DNA of 36,197 nt from a virus. This document shows positions 8,820-16,529 of this stretch, piece after piece. Each line of letters begins with the position of its first letter. Within the stretch, counting starts at the first letter, position 1. The notes under the pieces were generated by a model that ran no database searches, was not told where the DNA came from, and saw only the letters and a program-made list of their open reading frames with translations. The translations under genes were made by a program, and so were the position numbers. The DNA lies in the IMG/VR virus record IMGVR_UViG_3300043469_001328, positions 1 to 36,197 of that record. One strand, given 5' to 3'.

Positions 8820-9537
8820 TGTTGTTTCTTAATTCTAAACATTTATCATAATCTAAATATTTTCCATCTAATTTGTCCGGAAAATAAACATTCCAATTAT
8901 ACGTCATAACATAATGATTTGAATCAAATGTTTTGTTAATATCCGAATAATCTCTTTTTTGAACAACTAACGGTAATTTAGCAGAGAAGGATTTCATATT
9001 TGGGTAAACCGCTCTATCTAAAAACTCATCAATTGGAACTTGTTTATGACTATTTTCAATAATCACATTGGTATCCCATTGAACAATATATTCACACGCC
9101 TTTCTTGTTAAAATAAACCCTGAAGTACCAAAAATACCTCTGTGTTTGTCCGGGTCCTTTGGTGGTAATATTGTTAAATCAACTAACTCTTCGGAAAACT
9201 TACTAAGTGGTCTGTGAATTGATGGTGCAAAATGGAAAAAACTCCAATCATTATTACTCAACTCTTCTTCTATTAAAGGGATTAATTTTTTTGCGTACGG
9301 CATAAAAAAGATATCGTCTTCAAATACCATGGCATAATCATAACCTCTTTCTAAAATAATTTTAGCAACTTCTTGGTGAGAATAGGCACATCCTTCATAA
9401 CTGTTTGTATCAACCGCATTGAATCTTTCAAACGTCCAACCCATATAGTCAAACTCTTTTGTAACCGCCTCTAATCTATCAGGTCGTCTTTCAAGATTAA
9501 TTACAAATTTAGGTATTTCATTAAAATTAATTTTCAT
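8809..9537 (-). CDS. glycosyltransferase family 25 (LPS-type)
   Basis: A 242-residue protein with the GT25 signature: KFVINLERRPDRLEAV at the N-terminus (10-25), RFNAVD, GCAYSHQEVAKII (49-61) and the acidic metal/donor site MVFEDDIFF (E73-D75). The family transfers galactose, glucose or related sugars onto LPS; eukaryotic relatives glycosylate hydroxylysine of collagen. The length matches bacterial members. It overlaps both neighbours by 11 bases (ATGAGAGTTAA downstream and ATGAAAATTAA upstream). Its acceptor is unknown; its place between other transferases points to assembly of one oligosaccharide. Confidence 0.9.
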   Translation of the reverse strand: MKINFNEIPKFVINLERRPDRLEAVTKEFDYMGWTFERFNAVDTNSYEGCAYSHQEVAKIILERGYDYAMVFEDDIFFMPYAKKLIPLIEEELSNNDWSFFHFAPSIHRPLSKFSEELVDLTILPPKDPDKHRGIFGTSGFILTRKACEYIVQWDTNVIIENSHKQVPIDEFLDRAVYPNMKSFSAKLPLVVQKRDYSDINKTFDSNHYVMTYNWNVYFPDKLDGKYLDYDKCLELRNNNES

Positions 9538-10294
9538 ATATCAAATTTGTTTTATTATCATATCCTCTTCTGTGCGCAAAAATTACTGAATTTAATTCGA
9601 TTGCCTTTTGAAGGTTTCTATTAACATCGGTCCAATACCCAAAAATATCAATATCTTGGGTTGGACAATTATATCTTGATGATAGGATTGATAATACACT
9701 TTGGTCGTGTCTATGATTATCTTCAAAACCATCAACACAACCTTCAATTTGAGAATAATCCCAACCTTCGGTGATAATATGACTGTATTTACCATCACTT
9801 TTAAACCCAACTAATCCTGACCAAAGTTGATTATCCATTAGTTCTTCTTCAGTTGCATTCATTACCTCAACACATCTCTTGTGTGTATAATTTTTATTTA
9901 AGTGAATGTCACCAACTAAAAAGATATCTTCAGATTCAATAACATTAAAAATTGGTTCCAAACTTCTTAAGGCACAAGCACCGGCATCTAACCATAAAAC
10001 ATTTTTAGATAAACTCATAGAATGAAACAAAGTATACATTTTTAAAAAATGACATTTTGTTTTTATTGACGATATCCCTTCATAGATTTGAAAATCTTTT
10101 ACGATATCAACAATCATTATTTTTTTTAACGATTTCAATCGATTAATTTCTGTTTGGTCTAAACCAAAATCATAAACCACAATCATATCAACTAACTCAA
10201 AACTATCTTTATGGATACTATTAATTAGAGTTAGTAATGATTCAAAATAAGGACTATTCGCCCCTGTTATAACAATATTATTATACATTTTCAT
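9527..10294 (-). CDS. putative GT-A glycosyltransferase with WLDAG motif
   Basis: A 255-residue protein. It opens with a Rossmann-like strand, continues through an IVVYDFGLD segment and has a VLWLDAGACALRSLEPI motif (D103). That matches the WIDGG/WFDAG sites of the two HtrL-like neighbours and the GT8-like 'LWLDAD' layout. Near the C-terminus HRHDQSVLSIL resembles the 'xxDQ' donor-binding segment of GT8-type enzymes. The class is therefore likely, while donor and acceptor are open. ATG at 10294 or the in-frame ATG at 10288 could be the start; the latter would overlap the upstream stop by exactly 8 bases, the spacing seen elsewhere in the cluster. Confidence 0.72.
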   Translation of the reverse strand: MKMYNNIVITGANSPYFESLLTLINSIHKDSFELVDMIVVYDFGLDQTEINRLKSLKKIMIVDIVKDFQIYEGISSIKTKCHFLKMYTLFHSMSLSKNVLWLDAGACALRSLEPIFNVIESEDIFLVGDIHLNKNYTHKRCVEVMNATEEELMDNQLWSGLVGFKSDGKYSHIITEGWDYSQIEGCVDGFEDNHRHDQSVLSILSSRYNCPTQDIDIFGYWTDVNRNLQKAIELNSVIFAHRRGYDNKTNLIYEN

Positions 10295-11096
10295 TTAAAT
10301 AAGTTTGGATTATTTTTTCAGGGAACATATACTCTTTTGCTAATTCAAAGTTTTTCCTAACTGATTCTATTTTAGACATATAGTATTCACTATTTAATTT
10401 TTCTAAAATAGACGGTAATTCTTCATCACCTTCAAAATATATGATACCATTTTCATCAAAATAATTAGAAGTGTCTCGTGACCCAACATATACAGGAATT
10501 GTTCCGGTTAAGAAACAATCCAAAATCTTTTCAGTAAAGTACCCACTCTCAACACAATTTTCAATCACAATTGAAAACATATAATCTTTTAACGCATCAA
10601 TTTTAAATTCAATTTCTTTTTCACAACCTGACCCATAAAAATCAACTCTACCATCATCTTTTAATCTGTCATAAACTCTAAACCTCATTCTATGGTATGC
10701 GTTCCAATTTTTCCAAGAAAAAAGAGAACTAACCACTTTAGATTTTTCATGGATATTAATATCCTCTTCTCTCATCCAAGTTCCACCATGTGGGATATAC
10801 ACAGCATTTTCTGCTTGTGGTATTACATTTTTATGATGAGTGAAAATATATTTAAAATTTTCTTTATTCTTGATGATGTTAACATAGTTTTCACCATTAA
10901 TAATTGAAGGTTCAATTAACCAAGCACAATTTATTTTTGTTTCATCTATTGGTTGAGTAAAACACATACGGTCTACATAAACACCAATATCATATGTATC
11001 AGGTTCTCGTTCCCATCCGGTTTTAGGGTCAATGTATCTGGACAAACCAGGTTGTCCAACTAAGTTTTCGTCAATTAGTTTTGTTGTTTTAGACAT
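10281..11096 (-). CDS. GT10-like fucosyltransferase
   Basis: A 271-residue protein with the C-terminal donor-binding motif of alpha-1,3/4-fucosyltransferases (family GT10). FSIVIENC (174-181) and GYFTEKILDCFLTG (185-198) are followed by TIPVYVGS (199-206). The N-terminal half contains YIFTHHKNVIP and YIPHGGTW, typical of bacterial GT10 acceptor domains. The family uses GDP-L-fucose. The enzymes that make that donor, GDP-mannose 4,6-dehydratase and GDP-fucose synthase, are encoded at 33871-35749 in the same window, which strengthens the call. Some GT10 enzymes may accept other GDP-sugars. It lies 13 bases after the DegT aminotransferase gene and overlaps the next gene. Confidence 0.88.
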   Translation of the reverse strand: MSKTTKLIDENLVGQPGLSRYIDPKTGWEREPDTYDIGVYVDRMCFTQPIDETKINCAWLIEPSIINGENYVNIIKNKENFKYIFTHHKNVIPQAENAVYIPHGGTWMREEDINIHEKSKVVSSLFSWKNWNAYHRMRFRVYDRLKDDGRVDFYGSGCEKEIEFKIDALKDYMFSIVIENCVESGYFTEKILDCFLTGTIPVYVGSRDTSNYFDENGIIYFEGDEELPSILEKLNSEYYMSKIESVRKNFELAKEYMFPEKIIQTYLNENV

Positions 11097-11109
11097 TTTA
11101 ATTTTATTA

Positions 11110-12219
11110 TTAATTTATTGTATTTTTATCTTTAAGGTAGTTTATAATTTTTCCGGCAATAAAATCAACCTGACTATCGGTTAATTGAGGATATGATGGT
11201 AATATAAGACACTGTTCACTTAACATAACAGAGTTTGTATCCTCGTTTGGAATATGGGAAATATAATCGTGTTTTTTAATTTCGTAAAACATAGGTCTTG
11301 TATCAATACCTACATGAAACAAATAGAGTTCTAAATCTTTTTTCTGATTTAAAGTAAATTCGTTAAATCTTAACCCAAACATCCATTCAGAGTGTTCCGT
11401 TTCCGAATCTATTTTTTGAAATGAAATTCCTTCCACACCTTCAAAAATGGATTTATAACGATTAAATATTTTATGTTTTCTTTCTTTAATCTCATCTAAC
11501 GATTCTAACTGACCATACAAAATTGCCGCTTGAATATTAGTCATTCTATAATTATAACCTAAAACATCGTGAATGAATTTTTCATTTGATTGTCCCTGAG
11601 ATTTAACTTTATTAATGTATTCAAATACATCATCGTCATTTGTTATAAATGCACCACCCTCACCTGAAGTTATAGTTTTATTACCGAAGAAAGATATCGA
11701 TGAGGCAAATGATTCGGTACCTGTATATTTATCCCCATATTTACCCAAAAACCCTTCACAATTATCTTCTAAAATAACGGTGTCAGGAAATTCAATTTTT
11801 AATTTAGGTACGTTTACAATATTACCAATATTATGAACCACTAATATTGCGGTGTTTTCGTCAACCAAAGATTTTAATTTAGATGTGTCAAAATTCCAAG
11901 TTTCCAAATCAGAATCAATCGGTATCAATTCATAATTTTTATCAAATAAAAAAGAATTCCACGCAGCTACATATACATTGTTTGGTACAATAATTTTATT
12001 AATGTGAGGGTACTTATATTTTAAGGCAATTGCCAATAAATGTGTTGCAGTTGTACCATTATTAGTCAATATTAATCGTTTACACCCAAGAATTTCTTTT
12101 AATTTGTTTTTCGCTAAATCTAAGTATTCACCTTGAGATGAAACCCATCCGGAGTCAATTGCTTTATGTGCGTATTTTAAATTTTTTTGATTAAAATACG
12201 GTTGATAAATTGGTATCAT
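11110..12219 (-). CDS. DegT/StrS-family PLP aminotransferase, probable GDP-perosamine synthase type
   Basis: A 369-residue sugar aminotransferase. Residues seen: MIPIYQPYF and SGWVSSQGEY at the N-terminus, NNGTTATH (53-60) for the phosphate site, EDNCEG (151-156) for the PLP pyridine, and SFFGNKTITSGEGGAF with the Schiff-base lysine K181. YNYRMTNIQAAI follows. These phrases match perosamine synthases (RfbE/Per), which aminate GDP-4-keto-6-deoxymannose using glutamate. That substrate is the product of the dehydratase encoded at 34754-35749. Other DegT enzymes act on UDP- or TDP-keto sugars, so the specificity is inference. It overlaps the upstream FkbM gene by 4 bases (ATGA). Confidence 0.92.
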   Translation of the reverse strand: MIPIYQPYFNQKNLKYAHKAIDSGWVSSQGEYLDLAKNKLKEILGCKRLILTNNGTTATHLLAIALKYKYPHINKIIVPNNVYVAAWNSFLFDKNYELIPIDSDLETWNFDTSKLKSLVDENTAILVVHNIGNIVNVPKLKIEFPDTVILEDNCEGFLGKYGDKYTGTESFASSISFFGNKTITSGEGGAFITNDDDVFEYINKVKSQGQSNEKFIHDVLGYNYRMTNIQAAILYGQLESLDEIKERKHKIFNRYKSIFEGVEGISFQKIDSETEHSEWMFGLRFNEFTLNQKKDLELYLFHVGIDTRPMFYEIKKHDYISHIPNEDTNSVMLSEQCLILPSYPQLTDSQVDFIAGKIINYLKDKNTIN

Positions 12220-12857
12220 ATTTTTATAAAGTAAGCGTTATTATCTTTAGTTAAATCAAATTTGTAATTTAATTCATCTAAAAATGATTTTATGTTGTCT
12301 AACCCAACATGAGGATATTCAACACACAAAATTTGAGGTAAAAATTTTGAGTTTTTCATCCCTTCTAAAACTTCTATTTCGTAACCTTCAACATCTAAGA
12401 CAAATAAATCGATAGTTTGGTCATGAAAGTTTTCATTCATTAATTTATCTATAATATTATCATATCTCGTTGAAATAACATTATACTCTTCAAAATGACA
12501 TCCTTCATGGTTTAATAAATCTTCGTGTGTCATTTTGTGTTTAAATGAACCATTACCAAACTTAGTCCCATGATATGGATGTACGGCGTGTTTGAATTTT
12601 AAAGTTGTTTCTTCACTACCTAAACCCAAATTAAAATTGTGTGATTTAGTTCTATTTGATTTTAACATCTCAAAAATTGGTGGAGATGCTTCAATATTGA
12701 TACAAGTCCACCCTAAATTTTCTTCAAAAAATAAAGTTGACGACTCCATTACACCATCAAATGCTCCACATTCAATACTAATCCCTTTTTCTTTATTTTG
12801 AAAATACCTCTCAAAAATAAACTTATCCTGTTCAGATTGTCCGTAAAATTTATACAT
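12216..12857 (-). CDS. FkbM-family methyltransferase
   Basis: A SAM-dependent O-methyltransferase of the FkbM class, often found capping or decorating glycans. Motif I is ISIECGAFDG and the acidic end of the ribose strand is CINIEAS. The family's DLFVLDVEGYEIEVLEGM segment follows. An ATG at 12941 would give 28 extra residues, but it would overlap the upstream gene by 92 bases. The ATG at 12857 opens MYKFYGQSEQDKF, the usual beginning of this domain, and overlaps the upstream stop by 8 bases (ATGTATAA), the same spacing as elsewhere in the cluster. I therefore prefer 12857. The methyl acceptor is unknown. Confidence 0.87.
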   Translation of the reverse strand: MYKFYGQSEQDKFIFERYFQNKEKGISIECGAFDGVMESSTLFFEENLGWTCINIEASPPIFEMLKSNRTKSHNFNLGLGSEETTLKFKHAVHPYHGTKFGNGSFKHKMTHEDLLNHEGCHFEEYNVISTRYDNIIDKLMNENFHDQTIDLFVLDVEGYEIEVLEGMKNSKFLPQILCVEYPHVGLDNIKSFLDELNYKFDLTKDNNAYFIKI

Positions 12858-13671
12858 TTTGTATTTCTCTGATATAGTCATCAAAATTGATGAAAATTTG
12901 TTTATTATGCTCTGTTTGAAATTGATAAAAAATGTCCTCATTTACTAACGACAATAATTTATCCGTAAATAATGACATACAGAAAAAACCTCCTCCGCCC
13001 ATCATTATTATTTTTTTTGAATTTAATATTAAAGTTAAATCATTAATTATATTTTCAAGGTTAATTCCTTCAGAGGAATAATCATCTTTAGTTAAATCAA
13101 TAATTTTATTTTTATCTATGTTTTTAATGTATTCATCATACAATGAATATACCATTTCATTACCAATAATTGAATACTCCCCGGTGTAGTTTACATTTTT
13201 TTCCCCAAGTAATATTATTTTTGAATCTATCGAATTTAAAGTATTAAAAAAAAATTCAGAATGTTGTTGAAAATTTGATAAATGGAAATTTCTTGATTTA
13301 GTAAATAATACAACATGATTTTTATATTCATCATTAATAGAATCATTAGAAAACTTTTTCTTAAAAATATTCTTTATTCTATCATCAGTTAACATTTTAT
13401 CGATGTAATCTCTATTAACTTCCCAAGTTTTTTCTGGATTAGTTTCACATTCTAAAACAACAAAATCACTCAAAATAAACTTAACATAGTCGATACAAAA
13501 TTTTTTATACGATTCACTTCCGTCCCTATACAAATTTAGATTAGTTTCATTAATCTTTATCTCTAAAACGTCTTCTTTGTTTAAACGTAATAACATTTCT
13601 CCGCAAAAGAATGTTAAATCCCCTATACCGATATTTTTTAATTCATATTTATGTGTTATTGATTTTTCCAT
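12850..13671 (-). CDS. glycan-cluster protein, possibly GT-B-like transferase
   Basis: About 273 residues, without a firm family match. An early KNIGIGDLTFFCGEML segment resembles the glycine-turn opening of GT-B/GT9-type enzymes (compare HLGMGDSV in the gene at 14439-15140). Alternating strands follow (HVVLFTKSR, KIILLGEKNV), then SKKIIMMGGGGFFCMSLF near the C-terminus, which looks like a nucleotide-sugar loop. These features suggest a two-Rossmann transferase, but lineage-specific divergence is high. The open frame begins with TTG at 13692; the ATG at 13671 (MEKSITHK) is the better start. It is extremely AT-rich, more so than its neighbours. Polysaccharide pyruvyl transferase is an alternative. 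Confidence 0.62.
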   Translation of the reverse strand: MEKSITHKYELKNIGIGDLTFFCGEMLLRLNKEDVLEIKINETNLNLYRDGSESYKKFCIDYVKFILSDFVVLECETNPEKTWEVNRDYIDKMLTDDRIKNIFKKKFSNDSINDEYKNHVVLFTKSRNFHLSNFQQHSEFFFNTLNSIDSKIILLGEKNVNYTGEYSIIGNEMVYSLYDEYIKNIDKNKIIDLTKDDYSSEGINLENIINDLTLILNSKKIIMMGGGGFFCMSLFTDKLLSLVNEDIFYQFQTEHNKQIFINFDDYIREIQNV

Positions 13672-13692
13672 TTTAATAAAAAAAAAAATCAA

Positions 13693-14001
13693 TTAATATG
13701 TTTTATGTGCTCTCTGTAAAAATTTACCGTTATCTAAATCCTCACCATTTAATTTTGCTTCAATTATTTCAATAATTTTTGAGTCAACCTCATTTATTAA
13801 TTGATTTCTTTGAACATTTAAGTCGCATGCCTTTTTTAATGTCTCCCAAAGTAAATTAGCCCCACTTTCGTCGTTAAAGTATTTTTCCTTATACTCTTCA
13901 AAAGTCATTCTTCTTATATCGTATAATAACTCCTGATTATCCCACATTTTCATGTCAACTGTTACTAATTTATCAATAACGTTTCCTAATGTATCTGCCA
14001 T
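13693..14001 (-). CDS. small helical glycan-cluster protein, function unknown
   Basis: A 102-residue, all-helical, charged protein beginning MADTLGNVIDKLVTVDMKMW and ending GKFLQRAHKTY. It has no transmembrane segment or signal peptide. The recurrent phrases (KMW-x-NQELLYDIRRM, KKACDLNVQRNQLI, NGEDLDNGKF) look strongly conserved. As I recall, similar small proteins accompany glycosyltransferases in bacterial and phage surface-sugar clusters, but I cannot name the family. The fold suggests a four-helix bundle that could bind a partner transferase; that is speculation. It lies 5 bases after the GNAT gene. Confidence 0.75.
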   Translation of the reverse strand: MADTLGNVIDKLVTVDMKMWDNQELLYDIRRMTFEEYKEKYFNDESGANLLWETLKKACDLNVQRNQLINEVDSKIIEIIEAKLNGEDLDNGKFLQRAHKTY

Positions 14002-14006
14002 AATTT

Positions 14007-14438
14007 TTATTTATTTAAGTTTTTATTTAATTTCATTATATGATAAGTAGGGTGAGTTTCAATAATATGAAATTCTTTTTTCATATAAACTGATATTGCA
14101 ACATGATTATCAATATCAACCGACAATAAGATATCCGAATTAGAATTTAGTATCAAATCATCCATAATCTTACTCCCTATTTTTTTTCCGGTTTCTGTAT
14201 CCCCAACCAAAATTCCTAACCATACAATATCGTCTTCAGTATCTAAATGACCATAACCAACACATTTATCACCATCATAGTATAGACAGGTATAAATGTG
14301 ATTTTTAACAACTTTGTAAGGTCTTTTTGAAAAATATCTAAACTTGTTAGTCCCAATAGGATTATTTTTAATGAAGTCATCTAAATCAATCAATGACGAA
14401 TAATCTTTGTGATTTATAATTTTTTTAATCAAATCCAT
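14007..14438 (-). CDS. GNAT-family N-acetyltransferase
   Basis: A 143-residue acetyltransferase of GNAT fold. The central beta-bulge segment DIVWLGILVGDTETGKKIGSK carries the acetyl-CoA pyrophosphate loop (T-G-K-K-I-G) and is followed by ILLSVDIDNHVAISVYMKKEF, the typical strand-helix that closes the site. It starts directly after the stop of the GT9-like gene with no gap. In a cluster with a perosamine-synthase-like DegT enzyme, acetylation of an amino sugar is the obvious candidate reaction, but GNAT specificity cannot be read from sequence, and known perosamine acetylases often belong to the left-handed beta-helix class instead. Confidence 0.85.
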   Translation of the reverse strand: MDLIKKIINHKDYSSLIDLDDFIKNNPIGTNKFRYFSKRPYKVVKNHIYTCLYYDGDKCVGYGHLDTEDDIVWLGILVGDTETGKKIGSKIMDDLILNSNSDILLSVDIDNHVAISVYMKKEFHIIETHPTYHIMKLNKNLNK

Positions 14439-15140
14439 TTATAAAGTTTTAATGTCGTGTTTATTAACGTATGGTGATATAAATTGTCTATCACAATACA
14501 TATGTGCAATAACGTTTTCATTATATTTTTTACACATCATCAAACTTAAAAAAGAACTACTAATAATATTAACCGATTTAGCGTTCTCAATAACCTTCAA
14601 TAAACTAAACATCCCGTACTGTGGTTCAGCCGTAATGATAGGATAATCAGGTTTTAATAATTCTCTATTGATTTTTATGTTTTCTTCATCCTTTTCATGA
14701 ACAAAATGATAATCATGAATTCCTTTACTAACAATTAATTCGTAGTAAACCTTTTCTTCTAATTCATAATCCCTTTCAATATAAAAATAATCTTGTTTAA
14801 TTTTTGGGTCCATCCCAACAATTAAATAAAAAGAATCGTCAAAATATTTTTCATAACGATATCCCATATTATCGCAAAAATGGGAAGAAATAATCTTATC
14901 AAAATTTTCATTTTTAATAAAATGTTCCATTTCACCATCGTTTAACACACTTTTGACTTTAATCCTTGGGTTATCTCTAAACATAAACACTACGTTATTA
15001 TGGTAGTGATGTTTAGCCGCAATATGAATTTCGGAATTTGGGTTATCTTCTGCAATTTTACGTATCATACCGTTATGAACTACAGAGTCACCCATACCTA
15101 AATGGTGTTTCACAAATATTTTTAAAGGTTCCCCACTCAT
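14439..15140 (-). CDS. GT9/heptosyltransferase-like glycosyltransferase
   Basis: A 233-residue protein opening with LKIFVKHHLGMGDSVVHNGM, the glycine-rich first loop of ADP-heptose:LPS transferases (GT9) and related GT-B enzymes, followed by IHIAAKHHYHNNVVFMF. The C-terminal half has PIITAEPQYGMFSLLKVIENA and SVNIISSSFLSLMMCKKY, resembling the GT-B donor loop where a surveillance-like SSFLS turn binds the nucleotide. It is shorter than typical heptosyltransferases (about 320-350), so one subdomain may be reduced. It lies 2 bases after the GT60-like gene and abuts the GNAT gene. Confidence 0.68.
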   Translation of the reverse strand: MSGEPLKIFVKHHLGMGDSVVHNGMIRKIAEDNPNSEIHIAAKHHYHNNVVFMFRDNPRIKVKSVLNDGEMEHFIKNENFDKIISSHFCDNMGYRYEKYFDDSFYLIVGMDPKIKQDYFYIERDYELEEKVYYELIVSKGIHDYHFVHEKDEENIKINRELLKPDYPIITAEPQYGMFSLLKVIENAKSVNIISSSFLSLMMCKKYNENVIAHMYCDRQFISPYVNKHDIKTL

Positions 15141-15142
15141 AA

Positions 15143-16408
15143 TTAACTAACGTGATTATGAGTTATTCTTCCGGTAATTCTATCACACCATCCTTTTGAT
15201 TCTGAATAAGGCCATACAACCCAATAATCAGGTAATGCGTCTGTTTGGAACTCTCTCCAAATCTTACAATAACCATCAGGGTCTCTTAACATTCCCGCAA
15301 TTTCTGCTTTGTCAGCATCTTTTCTAAATAAAGTTTCATCTTTATTATTGTGGAATGCAACCACCCAAAATTCATAATCTTTTTCAGGAACACTTGTATA
15401 TCCAACATCAATACAATGTTTGAATACCATACAAAAACTATTTTTCCATTCTTCTTCGGTTTCAAAGTTATAAGGGTTTGGTGGATATCCTTTGTCTAAT
15501 GTATGTTTATCAATTGCTCTTTTTTCAAATAAAAGACCTGAATATTTTTCATACTCTTTTAATGTTCTAACAGGTCCAAATCCGTAAGGTCCGTCATGAC
15601 CTTCTTGTTCCTCTCCATCCATACCAAATAATTTTCTATTTGTGTGATGAGAGTGTCTATTTTTTTCTCCCCATGTTTTATCATCATCCCATTGTTTTGT
15701 TCTACCCTTACGAGTATATTCGTGAAACACAACAGGAAGATGTGGATGAAATAAATCATAACCCCAAGTGTATGCTCGTGCTGCAATTGAAATTTCTTCA
15801 CCGTGGAAATAATATTCCGGATTATGTTGTACCTCAATTGAGAAAGCACCTAAAGTAAAACAAAAGTGTGCTGAGTAAAATCTTGCGGTCACAGGTTTTT
15901 TTAATTCTTTCCATCCCGGAATAGTTTCAGGTAAGAAGAAGACAGCTCCTTCAGGAATAAATCTATCAAAGACCATTCTCCATGGTTCATTAATTCTACT
16001 CTCCGGATAATTTTCGGGGTCAAAAGATGGGACGTAACCCGTAAGTAGAGGCTTTTCGTATCCATCCTTCTGTAACCCCTTAATCATTTTTATTAAGATA
16101 TCATCCCAATCTTTAACAAATCTCATATGAGAATCAATTTGAAGAGTATACGTTTCACCTTCATAAAGTTGTTGGGTTAGATTTCTTGCCCAACAAACAC
16201 CTTTAGACTCTTCGTAAGGAATATCAAGTATTCTAAATCTTTTGTCTTTTCTGTAATCTTCTAATTTATCAAAACCATCTTCTTCACTGAATTGTCTTGC
16301 AATTCCAAATGTGATATTTTTAGGCTTCTTGGCGTTTGCCAACATATCTTTGATTGTTGGTTCTAATTGTGGGTCTCTATAGGACGCGATTTGAACAAAT
16401 ATTTTCAT
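15143..16408 (-). CDS. GlcNAc-transferase, GT60-like (PF11397 type)
   Basis: A 421-residue protein. It has MKIFVQIASYRDPQL at the start, GVCWARNLTQQLYEGETYTL (70-89) and the D-x-H metal/donor site QIDSHMRFVKDWD (D92, H94). Further on, YYFHGEEISIAARAYTWGYD and PHLPVVFHEYTR complete the family pattern. Named members of this group (GT60) are polypeptide alpha-GlcNAc transferases: the Dictyostelium Skp1 hydroxyproline enzyme and the Trypanosoma cruzi enzyme acting on threonines of mucins. In this window it is the first gene after three Thr/Pro-rich proteins on the same strand, which makes those linkers plausible acceptors (inference). A terminator separates it from them, and a TATAAT lies 2 bases before its ATG. 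Confidence 0.9.
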   Translation of the reverse strand: MKIFVQIASYRDPQLEPTIKDMLANAKKPKNITFGIARQFSEEDGFDKLEDYRKDKRFRILDIPYEESKGVCWARNLTQQLYEGETYTLQIDSHMRFVKDWDDILIKMIKGLQKDGYEKPLLTGYVPSFDPENYPESRINEPWRMVFDRFIPEGAVFFLPETIPGWKELKKPVTARFYSAHFCFTLGAFSIEVQHNPEYYFHGEEISIAARAYTWGYDLFHPHLPVVFHEYTRKGRTKQWDDDKTWGEKNRHSHHTNRKLFGMDGEEQEGHDGPYGFGPVRTLKEYEKYSGLLFEKRAIDKHTLDKGYPPNPYNFETEEEWKNSFCMVFKHCIDVGYTSVPEKDYEFWVVAFHNNKDETLFRKDADKAEIAGMLRDPDGYCKIWREFQTDALPDYWVVWPYSESKGWCDRITGRITHNHVS

Positions 16409-16435
16409 GTATTATACGTTTTAGGTAAAAATAAA

Positions 16436-16461
16436 AAACCCTCGAGATAAGTCGAGGGTTT
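16436..16461 (-). terminator. intrinsic terminator after the Thr/Pro-rich gene block
   Basis: A 10-bp perfect stem, AAACCCTCGA (16436-16445) and TCGAGGGTTT (16452-16461), with a 6-base loop, GC-rich at its centre. On the - strand it is followed by a T-rich run (TTTTTTATTTTTA). It ends transcription from the structural genes before the glycan cluster starts at 16408. The + side is also T-rich, so it may work both ways. Confidence 0.88.
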
Positions 16462-16529
16462 ATTAAATTATATTTTATTTTTTTTATATTAGTTGTTGTT
16501 AACAAATAAATCGAAACTAAACACCATCA

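Noticed and set aside
12858-12941. Longer start for the FkbM methyltransferase at 12941
   Set aside because: It would overlap the upstream gene by 92 bases; the ATG at 12857 gives an 8-base overlap as elsewhere in the cluster and begins at the domain edge.
13672-13692. TTG start (MIFFFIK) for the gene at 12850
   Set aside because: An ATG at 13671 follows and the extra residues come from an A/T homopolymer run.
16411-16416. Sigma70-like -10 box (TATAAT) before the GT60-like gene
   Set aside because: It is only 2 bases from the ATG and has no matching -35 box; in such AT-rich DNA the match is weak evidence, so it was not listed as a promoter.
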